Shown in pieces: positions 8,048 through 16,274 of a DNA stretch of 64,000 nucleotides (position 1 is the first letter of the stretch; every line of letters starts with the position of its first letter). The position numbers and the translations under genes are program-made. The notes beneath the pieces were generated by a model that made no database searches, was not told the DNA's origin, and saw only the letters and a program-made list of their open reading frames with translations. The DNA is from Streptomyces sp. NRRL B-24484 (GTDB lineage: Bacteria; Actinomycetota; Actinomycetes; Streptomycetales; Streptomycetaceae), in assembly GCF_000717715.1 (NCBI RefSeq), contig NZ_JOAI01000013.1:124001-188000 (forward strand), given 5' to 3'.

Positions 8048-9019
8048 TCAGTTGGGCACGTCCAGGCTGCGCACCTCGCGGCGGGCCTGCCAGGTGGTGT
8101 GCTCCCGCGAGATGGCGTCCTCGGCGTCCCGGGCGAGCCGGGCCCAGGTCTCCTCGGCGTCCTCGGAGTCCGGCCGGAGCTGGTCCAGCTGGCGCTCCAC
8201 CAGGACGAGTTCGGAGGCGGCCAGCGCATAGGCGGCCGCCTGAGGGCGGTACTGCCGCAGCTGGGCCCAGGCGGCCACCGAGGCGGCCACCGCGGAGACC
8301 GTGCCCAGCGCGTCGTAGCTGAACCAGCCGAGCGCCCGCAGCACCGCCAGCACCAGGCCGAGCAGCGGCAGGGCGATCCCCAGCCGTCCGGCCCGCCGGC
8401 CCGCGTTGGCGCACTGCCGCGCCTTGTTCTGGTACCAGGTGCGCTGGGCGTGCACCCGCTCGCGCAGGTAGATGTCCCGGCGCACGGTGAGCGGCTGCCC
8501 GCGCAGCTGCTCCATCCTCTCGGTGATCTGCGGATGCCGGGCCGGCCCCCGCCAGCCCTCCAGCTCCGCCCGGACCCGGGCCATCTGCGGGATCACCCGG
8601 TCGGTCTCGAACTCGCCGAGGATGCCGTCCAGCTGGATCGCGTACAGCCGTTCTGCGTCCGGCAGCTTCTTCGGCGGCGGGCGGTAGGAGTCGGCGCGGA
8701 CGGCGTACTTCCAGGACAGCGTCTTCACCGACTCGGCGACCGCCCGGGCCTCGTACCAGAGGCCCTGCGGGTTCTGCACGCTGACCAGCGCGGCCATCAG
8801 CACGGTGCACAGGTACGCGACGGCGGCGACCCAGGCCCAGCCGGTGCCGTCGGCCGAGCCGGCCGCGGCGGCGCCGACCAGCAGCACCAGCTCCCACCGG
8901 GCGAGCAGGACGGCCCGCCGCTGCCCCTGCTGCGAGGAGGAGTCGGCGGCCCAGAAGAGCTCGGGCAGCAGGTCCTCCTCGCGCACCCAGCCGATCGAAC
9001 GTGCCGGCCCAGTCGTCAT
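8048..9019 (-). CDS. DUF4231/SLATT-domain membrane protein
   Basis: The protein has 323 residues and contains two pairs of predicted transmembrane helices: one near residues 38-75 (LLVGAAAAG, then AAVAYLCTVLMAALVSV) and one near 225-265 (LGIALPLLGLVLAVL, then ALGTVSAVAASVAAWA). Each pair is followed by a long charged helical stretch. This fits the SLATT two-helix module found by comparative genomics near nucleotide-sensing (SMODS/SLOG) conflict systems, which is usually annotated DUF4231 in Streptomyces. It is a duplicated form. No nucleotide cyclase or SLOG gene is visible here, so a defence role is only a possibility. The ATG start has only a modest ribosome site. Confidence 0.7.
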   Translation of the reverse strand: MTTGPARSIGWVREEDLLPELFWAADSSSQQGQRRAVLLARWELVLLVGAAAAGSADGTGWAWVAAVAYLCTVLMAALVSVQNPQGLWYEARAVAESVKTLSWKYAVRADSYRPPPKKLPDAERLYAIQLDGILGEFETDRVIPQMARVRAELEGWRGPARHPQITERMEQLRGQPLTVRRDIYLRERVHAQRTWYQNKARQCANAGRRAGRLGIALPLLGLVLAVLRALGWFSYDALGTVSAVAASVAAWAQLRQYRPQAAAYALAASELVLVERQLDQLRPDSEDAEETWARLARDAEDAISREHTTWQARREVRSLDVPN

Positions 9020-9221
9020 GTCGGCCCCCCGCCGTCGCTCGAACCCCAGCAGCCCCCAGCAGCAGCTGTTCTGCCCCGCCCGCCGACGCGGTACGCCTGG
9101 GGAACGGCCAGTATGGGTGCGGACCGTCCCGGACGGACAGGCACAGTTCGGACAGAAGCCGTACCGGGACCGGCCCGGGCTCGCTCCCGTACCCGGCCCG
9201 GCGGGGGTCGACGGGACGTCA
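9020..9221. other. intergenic region between SLATT gene and insertion sequence
   Basis: This is the upstream region of the SLATT gene, which is read leftward. It contains a repeated GGAC-rich stretch (about 9122-9152) and a possible CATACT -10 on the minus strand around 9110. I see no open frame with convincing start and codon use. It ends at the TCA target duplication of the first insertion sequence (9219-9221). Confidence 0.4.
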
Positions 9222-10321
9222 CTGGGCGTTTCATCCATGAAAGCGCTGGTTGATGCGGTTTTTCGAGCCGTCCGGCCGGAGCCATTGGCGCGACTCCCGA
9301 GGCAGAAGTGACCGGCGTGGCACCTGCCCACGAAAGCCCGCCAGAGATGCGCACTGCGTCCTGTCTCATTCCAAAAGGCCGGCCTCGATGGCATCTGTCC
9401 GCGCAGATGCGAGGTCCATGGCCAAGGCGGTGATCCCGCAGTATGCCGTCATCATGACGGATCGTCGACCGTATCCGAGCGACCTGTCCGACGCCCGCTG
9501 GGCACTGATCGAGCCGACCCTGACCGCCTGGCGCCAGGCACGCACCGCACGAGCCCTTGCCTTCGGCCGGCCGCCCGAACACGACCTGCGCGACCTCCTC
9601 GACGCGATCCTCTACGTCGACCGCACCGGCATCCCCTGGCGCTACCTCCCGCACGACTACCCACCCTGGGAAACCGTCTACGCCTACTTCGCCCGATGGC
9701 AGAAGGAGAGGGTGTTCGAGCAGCTCAACGGCCTGTTACGCCGCCTCGTCCGCACCCGCGAGGGGCGCAATCCCGAGCCGACGGCCTGCATCATCGACTC
9801 GCAGAGCGTGAAGACCTCCACGAACGTCCCCGCCGCCACCCAGGGCGCCGATGTCGGGAAGCGGATCGTCGGAAGGAAACGCAACATCGTCACCGACACG
9901 ATCGGCCTGCTGCTCGTGGTGCTGGTCACCGCCGCGAGCGTCCAGGACGGCACCGCCGGCCGACAACTGCTGACCGCGGTCGCAGCCGACCACCCGACCA
10001 TCGGCAAGGCCTGGGCCGACATGGGCTACAAGAACGCCGTCGTCGAACACGCCGCCACCCTGGGCATCGACCTCGAGATCGTCCGCCGCGCCCCCGCCAC
10101 TAGGGGGTTCGTCGTCCAGCCCCGCCGCTGGGTCGTCGAGCGCACTTTCGGCTGGCTGATGAACCACCGGCGCCTCGCCCGCGACTACGAAGCCCTCCCG
10201 GCCCGCTCCGAAGCCATGGTCCACGTCGCGATGATCGGCCTCATGACCCGCCGCCTCACCAGCGAATCCACCCCAACCTGGCGCGGAACCTGACCCCCGA
10301 AACCAGGGACGAAACGCCCAG
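9222..10321 (+). mobile_element. IS5-family insertion sequence A
   Basis: The element is about 1100 bp. The terminal inverted repeats are CTGGGCGTTTCATCC (9222-9236) and GGACGAAACGCCCAG (10307-10321), with one mismatch in 15. It is flanked by TCA on both sides (9219-9221 and 10322-10324), a 3-bp target duplication of the TNA type seen in some IS5 subgroups. It carries one transposase gene in the rightward direction. The ends look intact and the element appears potentially active. Confidence 0.8.
9454..10293 (+). CDS. IS5-family DDE transposase (element A)
   Basis: The transposase has 279 residues. The N-terminal block YPSDLSDARWALIEP is typical of the actinobacterial IS5-like single-ORF transposases. 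The DDE residues are in IIDSQSVK (Asp), WADMGYK (Asp) and WVVERTFGWL (Glu). The ATG at 9454 gives the standard length; the frame stays open upstream without other support. A TTA leucine codon occurs at residue 95 (position 9736), the rare codon that needs the developmentally controlled bldA tRNA in Streptomyces. It may limit transposase translation to late growth. The frame is intact. Confidence 0.92.
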   Translation: MTDRRPYPSDLSDARWALIEPTLTAWRQARTARALAFGRPPEHDLRDLLDAILYVDRTGIPWRYLPHDYPPWETVYAYFARWQKERVFEQLNGLLRRLVRTREGRNPEPTACIIDSQSVKTSTNVPAATQGADVGKRIVGRKRNIVTDTIGLLLVVLVTAASVQDGTAGRQLLTAVAADHPTIGKAWADMGYKNAVVEHAATLGIDLEIVRRAPATRGFVVQPRRWVVERTFGWLMNHRRLARDYEALPARSEAMVHVAMIGLMTRRLTSESTPTWRGT

Positions 10322-10324
10322 TCA

Positions 10325-11434
10325 GAGGATGTTCGCGTCGCCGATGTGCAGGTTTGAGATGATTTGCCGCGCGCCTGAAGACTCCACTAATGAGCCTTTT
10401 GTCGGCAATGCCGCCGCCGCTCGAGTGCCGGTGCCGCTGCGGTTCGTCCCGTTTCAACCCGAAAGCTCCTGTCCGGTTCGAAGACCTCCCGAATAGTCGG
10501 CAATGGTTCACTCGGACGAGTGATGGTCGAACCTAACTCCCTTATGCAGCAGTGGAGTTATGACGATCCAGCCGCAGCGCAGAGCCTATCCGAGTGACCT
10601 GTCCGATGCCCGCTGGGCCCTGGTGGAGCCGGTGCTGACCGCCTGGCGGGCCGAACGCCAGAAGACCTCGCTGGGGCTCGGCGGCAAGATTGCCGATCTT
10701 CGCGAGGTCATGAACGCGATCCTGTACGTGAACCGCACCGGGATCGCCTGGCGCTACCTGCCGCACGACTTCCCGCCCCACACCACCGTGTTCTCGCACT
10801 TCAGCGCCTGGACCGCCGACGGCACGATCGAGAAGCTCGGCATCCGACTGCACCGCCTGGTCCGTGAGAAGGAAGGCCGGGACCCCGAACCGACCGCCTG
10901 CGTGATCGACGCCCAGAGCGTCAAGACCGCACCCAGCGTGCCGATCGAAACTCAGGGCATCGATGCCGGCAAGAGGATCGTCGGCCGCAAGCGCAGCATC
11001 GTCGTCGACACGCTCGGCCTGCTCCTGCTCGTCATGGTCACCGCCGCCGGCGTCTCGGACAACGACGCCGGCAAGCAGCTCCTGACCCAGCTCGCCGAGT
11101 CGCATCCCACGATCACCAAGGCCTGGGTCGACACCGGCTACAAGACCCAGGCGATCGAGCACGGAGCGAAACTCGGCATCGATGTCGACGTCGTCCCACG
11201 AAACGCCCAGGTCAAGGGCTTCTCGGTCGTGCCTCGAAGGTGGGTGGTCGAGCGAACCTTCGGCTGGATCATGATGCACCGCCGACTGGCCCGCGACTAC
11301 GAGACCAAACCCGAGCACTCCGAGAGCATGATCCGCCTCGCGATGATCTCCAACCTCGCCAAGCGAGCAACGGGCGAAACCGTCATAACCTGGCACAATC
11401 CATGAACTATCCCGCAAACGAGCAGGACATCCTC
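10325..11434 (+). mobile_element. IS5-family insertion sequence B, tandem to element A
   Basis: The element is about 1110 bp. The ends share GAGGATGT (10325-10332) and its complement ACATCCTC (11427-11434), with weaker similarity further in. Flanking triplets are TCA at 10322-10324 and 11435-11437. The left TCA is also the right target duplication of element A, so the layout is TCA-A-TCA-B-TCA. The two elements carry related but clearly different transposases, so this is not a simple duplication. Confidence 0.7.
10560..11405 (+). CDS. IS5-family DDE transposase (element B)
   Basis: The transposase has 281 residues and belongs to the same broad family as that of element A. It shares YPSDLSDARWAL near the start and the DDE blocks VIDAQSVK, WVDTGYK and WVVERTFGWI. 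Many other positions differ, so the two elements diverged long before they met here. A weak GGAG lies just upstream of the ATG. The reading frame is complete, with no TTA codon seen. Confidence 0.92.
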   Translation: MTIQPQRRAYPSDLSDARWALVEPVLTAWRAERQKTSLGLGGKIADLREVMNAILYVNRTGIAWRYLPHDFPPHTTVFSHFSAWTADGTIEKLGIRLHRLVREKEGRDPEPTACVIDAQSVKTAPSVPIETQGIDAGKRIVGRKRSIVVDTLGLLLLVMVTAAGVSDNDAGKQLLTQLAESHPTITKAWVDTGYKTQAIEHGAKLGIDVDVVPRNAQVKGFSVVPRRWVVERTFGWIMMHRRLARDYETKPEHSESMIRLAMISNLAKRATGETVITWHNP

Positions 11435-12184
11435 TCAGAAGGCGTAGTAGATGCGCTCCCGGTTGTCCGCCATGACCTTGGCGTTCCACTCCGTCCCGCC
11501 GTCCACGTTGCCGGACCGGAAGAGCGGCGGGGTGATCCCCCGCTCGGTCAGCAGACCGACCGCCGACACCACCACGGCCTGCATCAGCGCGCTGGTCGCG
11601 ATCGTGGAGACCGGACCGAAGGTGGTCTCCGCCCCCTCGCAGGACAGCTCCCCGTCGCCGACCGCGATCTTGTTGTCCAGCACCACGTCGCAGTTGTCCT
11701 TGAGGTACGTCCCGGACGGGTGGTTGGAGCCGACCGCGCCCGGATAGGCGAGCGAGGTCACGCCGACCACGTTCATCCCGCGCTCGCGGGCGTGCCGGGC
11801 CAGCTCGACCGGCATCACCTGGCGGCCGGAGAGCGAGATCACGAACAGCAGGTCCCCGGCGGCCGCCGGGGTGAGGTCCAGGGTCGCGGTGGCCAGCCCG
11901 GAGACCCGCTCCAGCGCACTGCCCAGCGGCGCCGGCATCACGTTCACCCCGGTCATCCCCGGCACGTTCAGCAGGTTGATCACCACCAGGCCGCCGGCCC
12001 GGTACACCACGTCCTGGGCGGCCAGCGAGGAGTGCCCGGCACCGAACGCGAAGATCCGGCGACCCTCCGCGACCGCGTCCGCCAGCAGCCCGGCCGCCGA
12101 CGCGATCGAGGCCGCCTCCTCGCGGCGGACCCGCTCCAGATGGGCCACGGCGGCGTCGAAGTACTGCCCGACCAGGTCGGTCAT
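11435..12184 (-). CDS. SIS-domain (sugar isomerase/phosphosugar-binding) protein
   Basis: The protein has 249 residues. It has a phosphosugar-binding SIS fold with FAFGAGHSSLAAQDVVYRAGG near residues 45-65, and LLFVISLSGRQVMPVELA as the second phosphate-binding loop. Such proteins bind or isomerise phosphosugars; the substrate is not readable. It is divergent from dmdR1, an arrangement I recall as conserved in Streptomyces. The stop codon (TGA, minus strand) is formed by the TCA at 11435-11437, which is also the target duplication of IS element B, so the insertion falls exactly at the end of the gene without changing the protein. Confidence 0.88.
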   Translation of the reverse strand: MTDLVGQYFDAAVAHLERVRREEAASIASAAGLLADAVAEGRRIFAFGAGHSSLAAQDVVYRAGGLVVINLLNVPGMTGVNVMPAPLGSALERVSGLATATLDLTPAAAGDLLFVISLSGRQVMPVELARHARERGMNVVGVTSLAYPGAVGSNHPSGTYLKDNCDVVLDNKIAVGDGELSCEGAETTFGPVSTIATSALMQAVVVSAVGLLTERGITPPLFRSGNVDGGTEWNAKVMADNRERIYYAF

Positions 12185-12381
12185 CGAAATCTCCGAATCT
12201 GTGCGGGGCCCGGTGGTCCAGACCGCTCATGGAGGAAGATACGGCGAGCACGGTGCTGCCTGCGGCGGTCCGCTGTCAACAGCGATGAAAAGGGTCGGGC
12301 ATGTACCACGACCGGCCCCTGTTGACACTGCGGTACGCCAGAATTGGCGGTGAGGACACCGAAGAACGGAGACCAGCGGCG

Positions 12382-13071
12382 ATGTCTGGCCTGATCGACA
12401 CCACGGAGATGTACCTCCGCACCATCCTCGAACTGGAGGAGGAGGGCATCACGCCGATGCGCGCCCGCATCGCGGAGCGCCTGGAGCAGAGCGGCCCCAC
12501 GGTCAGCCAGACCGTCGGGAGGATGGAACGCGACGGCCTCCTGCGGGTCGCGGGCGACCGCCACCTGGAACTCACGGAGGAGGGCCGCCGGCTCGCCGTC
12601 CGCGTCATGCGCAAGCACCGGATCGCCGAGTGCCTGCTGGTCGACGTGATCGGCCTGGAGTGGGAGCAGGTCCACGAGGAGGCCTGTCGCTGGGAGCACG
12701 TGATGAGCGAGACGGTCGAGCGCAAGGTGCTCGCCATGCTCGGCCACCCCACCCAGTCCCCGTACGGCAACCCGATCCCCGGCCTGGACGAGCTCGGCGA
12801 CACCAAGGCCGAGGGCGAGGGCTTCGACGCGGCCCTGCTCACCCTCGACTCGGTGGCCGGCAGCGGCAGCGCCAGCGTGGTCGTCCGCCGGATCGGCGAG
12901 CCGATCCAGACCGACGAGGAGCTGATGCGCACGCTGCGCCGTGCGGGTGTCCGCCCCGGCGCCACCGTCCAGGTCGCCCCGGCGGCCGGCGGCGTCCTGG
13001 TCGGCGCCGGCGAGGGAGCCGCGGAGCTCGGCAAGGACATCGCCGCCCACGTCTTCGTCGCCCAGGCCTAG
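12382..13071 (+). CDS. dmdR1: iron-dependent DtxR-family repressor DmdR1
   Basis: The protein has 229 residues: an N-terminal winged helix (PMRARIAERLEQSGPTVSQT), a dimerisation and metal-binding domain, and a C-terminal SH3-like domain. The metal ligands known for DtxR fall at identical positions here: Met10, His79, Glu83, His98, Cys102, Glu105 and His106. It is therefore the Fe(II)-activated repressor of siderophore and iron genes. TTGACA at 12322-12327 could be a -35, but I see no matching -10. In S. coelicolor an antiparallel ORF (adm) overlaps dmdR1; long open antisense frames also exist here (see findings). A strong hairpin at 13227-13260 probably ends the transcript. Confidence 0.93.
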   Translation: MSGLIDTTEMYLRTILELEEEGITPMRARIAERLEQSGPTVSQTVGRMERDGLLRVAGDRHLELTEEGRRLAVRVMRKHRIAECLLVDVIGLEWEQVHEEACRWEHVMSETVERKVLAMLGHPTQSPYGNPIPGLDELGDTKAEGEGFDAALLTLDSVAGSGSASVVVRRIGEPIQTDEELMRTLRRAGVRPGATVQVAPAAGGVLVGAGEGAAELGKDIAAHVFVAQA

Positions 13072-13226
13072 GAGTCGTCTCCACGGGGCACTCGGGAGGT
13101 ACCTCCAGGCGCCCCCACGGGGCCTCCGCACGCCTCCGGAGGCGCGCTCCCCGGCCCCGGGCCCGCGACCCGGTCGTGCTCCGCACGCCGGGCCGTTCTT
13201 CGGCGTGCCCGCGGTTCCTCACCGCA

Positions 13227-13260
13227 CAGGGGCCCGGTGCTCCCCGGCACCGGGCCCCTG
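13227..13260 (+). terminator. terminator hairpin after dmdR1
   Basis: A perfect 14-bp stem (13227-13240 with 13247-13260) encloses a 6-base loop. No U-tract follows, as is common in Streptomyces. Confidence 0.6.
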
Positions 13261-13573
13261 CTGCGCCCCTCCCGTCCCCCTCGGTCCCCTCCCTGCTCCC
13301 TCCCTGTCTCCCCTTCGACCGCGGTACCGGCCACCCCGAGCCGGGACGGTGCCGCAGTCCCCGATCCCCCCGTCCCCGCGTCCGGCTTCCCCGACCGAAC
13401 GCCCCTCCCGGCCCCCCGGGTCCGTGCCCCCTCTCGTGCTGCCGCCGTACGTCCTCCCGCTGGAATTTCTCCCCTCGGCAGTTCCCGCCAATCCTTGAGA
13501 GTTGTCACCCGAACGAGCAGGCTTGCCGTTCTGACCAGCGGGTACACCCCTGCCTCAGGGCACAGACGCGTCA

Positions 13574-13609
13574 GGCGGGCCCCGCCCCCTGTGAGGGGCG
13601 GGGCCCGCC
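13574..13609. terminator. bidirectional terminator between dmdR1 and primase-like gene
   Basis: A perfect 15-bp stem (13574-13588 with 13595-13609) has a 6-base loop. It stands between convergent genes and lies about 90 bases past the 3' end of the leftward primase-like gene. Confidence 0.7.
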
Positions 13610-13701
13610 GGATGCGCGCGAGGGTGTCGCGCGGTTCCCGCCCTCACCCGATAGGAGCAGGGCGGCGATCGGCGGACGGGTGAATTCCCGTCAGGCCCGG
13701 T

Positions 13702-14403
13702 TCAGCGGACGGCCGCAGCGACCGGTCCGGGCTGCGCCGGGAGCGGCTGCAGCACCTCCCGTCCGCAGGCGTACGCGAGCGGGTTGATCAGCTCGGCGGC
13801 GTCCGGGAGCCAGCGGTTGATCGCGGACGGCGGGCGCGCCCACTGGGCGAAGCCGAAGGGGCCGATCCGGGACGGCGGCGCGACCACGTGGTCGCCCTCG
13901 CCGCGGGCCACCAGGTCCAGCCGACCGGGCGCCCAGCCCAGCTTGCGGAGCATCTCCGGCACCTTGGCCGCCACCCCGGGCAGCACCAGGAAGTGCAGCC
14001 GCCGGCCGACCCGCCCGGCCGCCGCCGGGACGGCCACCACCGGGCCCAGCTGGAGCCCCATCCGCTCCATCCGGGCCAGCGCCAGGCAGCCCGCCACCTC
14101 CGGCACGTCCAGCACGTCGAAGGAGCTGCCGGTCGGCAGCAGGACGGACGCCTCCGGGCGCTCCGTCCACCAGCGGCGCACGACGCCCGGGCCCGCGCTG
14201 GCCCGGCGCCGCCAGTCGTCCTCCGCCGGGTGCGCGCCGGGCAGCTCGCAGCGGAGGTCGCCGCACGAGCAGTGCGCCGGTCCGTCGCCGTCGATCAGCC
14301 ACGTGCCGGGGACGACCTCCCAGTGGCGGTCCTCCGCGTAGCTGACGGCTTCGATGAGGAGCGGGGGCGGACCCTGCTCGCGGGCTCCTGGGCTGTTGTC
14401 CAC
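13702..14403 (-). CDS. bifunctional primase/polymerase (prim-pol) domain-like protein
   Basis: The protein has 233 residues and resembles the small prim-pol-like proteins common in Streptomyces chromosomes. Recognisable blocks are the N-terminal HWEVVPGTWL, the cysteine group HCSCGDLRCELPGAHP (residues about 44-59), a central FDVLDVPEVAG, and the later DHVVAPPSRIGPFG. In replicative prim-pol enzymes the acidic DxD-type residues bind metal; only a partial match (DVLDVPE) is evident. Activity is uncertain, and it may be a chromosomally domesticated relative. The GTG start lacks a clear ribosome site. It is divergent from the downstream XRE/TPR regulator. Confidence 0.7.
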   Translation of the reverse strand: MDNSPGAREQGPPPLLIEAVSYAEDRHWEVVPGTWLIDGDGPAHCSCGDLRCELPGAHPAEDDWRRRASAGPGVVRRWWTERPEASVLLPTGSSFDVLDVPEVAGCLALARMERMGLQLGPVVAVPAAAGRVGRRLHFLVLPGVAAKVPEMLRKLGWAPGRLDLVARGEGDHVVAPPSRIGPFGFAQWARPPSAINRWLPDAAELINPLAYACGREVLQPLPAQPGPVAAAVR

Positions 14404-14717
14404 GTGCTGCTCAACTACCGCGCGTGAAGGCGGTTACGGCCGGACGGCGGGTGGTCAGCAGGCCGCCGCGGATGTCACCCTCGACGGTGAGCCGGGCGCC
14501 GTGTCGACCGCCGTTCCGGGGGCGGTAACGGGCGCAATGGGGGCGCACAGGGGCATTCAGCAGGGCGCGTGGGGAGTGGATGCGTCACCCTGGGTATTCC
14601 GCTGGTGTCGCCGGGTTGCCGGCCGGGGGCAGGTCGTGCCCCCGCCGCCGGCGCACGCACCAGCAGCAGAATCGTCGCCCCGCGGTCAGGGCCGGGGGCG
14701 TTGGGGAGGCGAAGTCC

Positions 14718-16094
14718 ATGGCCGCGAGACCACTCGTCGCACGAGAGCCCAACGAGCGCTTGCAGCAATTGATCCAGGAAGCGGGCTGCTCGAACGCGGG
14801 TCTGGCCCGCCGGGTCAACCTCTGCGGCGCGGAGCACGGCCTGGACCTGCGCTACGACAAGACCTCGGTGGCCCGGTGGCTCCGCGGACAGCAGCCGCGC
14901 GGCCAGGCCCCCGCAGTGATCGCCGAGGCGCTCGGCCGCAAGCTCGGCCGCGGCGTCACCGTGGACGAGATCGGCATGGCCGACGGCAAGGGCCTCAGCT
15001 CCGCCGTGGGCCTGCAGTTCGCGCCGAACCTGAACGCCGCGCTGGAGCAGGTCTGCGAGCTCTGGCGCAGCGACGTCGGCCGCCGGGACTTCCTGGCCGG
15101 CGCCGCGGTGGCCGCCTCCGCCCTGGTGGAGCCCAGCCGGGACTGGCTGATCACCCCGCCGGACCCGGTGGTCGCCCGGGCCGGCGCCACCCGGGTCGGC
15201 CCGACCGACGTGGCCGCCGTCCGGGCCACCACCCAGATGTTGGTCGAGCTGGACCACCGCTTCGGCAGCGGCCACGTCCGCCCGGTCGTGGTGCACTACC
15301 TCAACAGCGTGGTGTCCAACCTGCTCTCCGGCGGCTACCGGGACGAGACGGGGCGTCAGCTCTTCGCCGCGGTCGCCCGGCTGACCGAGCTGGCCGGCTA
15401 CATGGCGGTCGACACCGGCCAGCCGGGGCTGGCCCAGCGCTACTACATCCAGGCGCTGCGGCTCGCCCAGGCGGCCGACGACCGCGGTTACGGCGGCTAC
15501 GTGCTGGCCGCCTCGATGAGCCACCTGGCGGCCACCCTCGGCAACCCGCGGGAGATCGCCCAGCTGGCCCGGGCCGCCCAGGAGGGCGCCCGCGCGGTCG
15601 CCACCCCGACCGCGATGGCGATGTTCTACGCCGCCGAGGCCCGCGGCCACGCGCTGCTCGGCGACGCCCGGGCCTGCGAGGCGGTGGCGGCCAAGGCACA
15701 GGAGGCGATGACGCACCGCAACCCGGCGGACGACCCGGACTGGATCGTCCACTTCGACGAGGCCTACCTCGCCGACGAGCTCGCGCACTGCCACCGGGAC
15801 CTCGAACAGGGCGCGAAGGCGGAGGCGTACGCCCGGACCGCGCTGGAACTGCACCCCGTGAGCCGGGTGCGCCGGCGCGCGGTGGACCTCGTCCTGCTGG
15901 CGACGGCGCAATTGCAGCAGCGCGAGGTGGAGCGGGCCTGCGAGACGGGCACGCAGGCCGTGCGGCTGCTGAGCGGTCTGCGTTCGAACCGCGGGGTGGA
16001 GTACCTGCACGACTTCCGCAGCAGGCTGGAGCCGTACCGGGAGCACCGGGTCGTCCGGGAGTTCCAGGCGAGGCTCGCGGGGGAGGCGGCATAG
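14718..16094 (+). CDS. XRE-like DNA-binding protein with TPR region (NsdA-like regulator)
   Basis: The protein has 458 residues. The N-terminus (about 10-75) resembles a helix-turn-helix of the actinobacterial XRE/TPR regulators, with LARRVNLCG, YDKTSVARWLRGQQPRG and PAVIAEALGRKLG. The rest is a helical TPR-like array. An internal RRDFLAGAAVAASAL segment (about 117-131) looks like a Tat signal but is a common internal feature of this family, not a secretion signal. Relatives such as NsdA affect sporulation and antibiotic production. I cannot assign orthology. GGGAGG lies nine bases before the ATG. It is divergent from the prim-pol-like gene. Confidence 0.8.
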   Translation: MAARPLVAREPNERLQQLIQEAGCSNAGLARRVNLCGAEHGLDLRYDKTSVARWLRGQQPRGQAPAVIAEALGRKLGRGVTVDEIGMADGKGLSSAVGLQFAPNLNAALEQVCELWRSDVGRRDFLAGAAVAASALVEPSRDWLITPPDPVVARAGATRVGPTDVAAVRATTQMLVELDHRFGSGHVRPVVVHYLNSVVSNLLSGGYRDETGRQLFAAVARLTELAGYMAVDTGQPGLAQRYYIQALRLAQAADDRGYGGYVLAASMSHLAATLGNPREIAQLARAAQEGARAVATPTAMAMFYAAEARGHALLGDARACEAVAAKAQEAMTHRNPADDPDWIVHFDEAYLADELAHCHRDLEQGAKAEAYARTALELHPVSRVRRRAVDLVLLATAQLQQREVERACETGTQAVRLLSGLRSNRGVEYLHDFRSRLEPYREHRVVREFQARLAGEAA

Positions 16095-16181
16095 GGGTCG
16101 TCCGGGCGGTGGACCGCCCCGCTTCGTGAGGAGCAGGTGAGGAACGCCCTCCCTGCGTAGTCACCCGTGCAGGTGACCGGG

Positions 16182-16187
16182 TAGCGT
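16182..16187 (+). promoter_or_regulatory. -10 box upstream of mini-ORF
   Basis: TAGCGT lies ten bases before the ATG of a 25-codon ORF (16197). Transcription would start within a few bases of that ATG. Confidence 0.35.
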
Positions 16188-16196
16188 GGGCGTGCT

Positions 16197-16274
16197 ATGC
16201 AGCGTTACCCAGGTCGTCGAGCAGTTGTGGTCCGCCGTCAGCGAGCGCGCGGCACAGGTGAGGAATCGCGTTGA
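16197..16274 (+). CDS. possible 25-residue leader ORF coupled to downstream gene
   Basis: The frame starts ATG CAG CGT and ends at a TGA that overlaps the TTG start of the next gene in a TTGA junction. It encodes a basic peptide (MQRYPGRRAVVVRRQRARG and six more residues). A -10-like TAGCGT lies just upstream. It could be a translated leader that delivers ribosomes to the weak TTG start, or the overlap may be chance. No homology is known to me. Confidence 0.3.
   Translation: MQRYPGRRAVVVRRQRARGTGEESR

Larger units (their letters stand above)
13072..13701. other. long intergenic region after dmdR1
   Basis: This stretch of about 630 bases holds two strong terminator-like hairpins (listed separately) and an unusually pyrimidine-rich plus strand (about 13240-13480). 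Frames open through it give low-complexity Pro/Arg/Gly translations without family features, so I call no gene. Confidence 0.6.

Noticed and set aside
9219..11437. Composite transposon formed by the two IS elements
   Set aside because: The elements differ and carry no cargo between them; they are only adjacent.
13219..13491. Gly/Arg-rich ORF of 90 codons after dmdR1
   Set aside because: Low complexity, contains a terminator hairpin and lacks a start signal.
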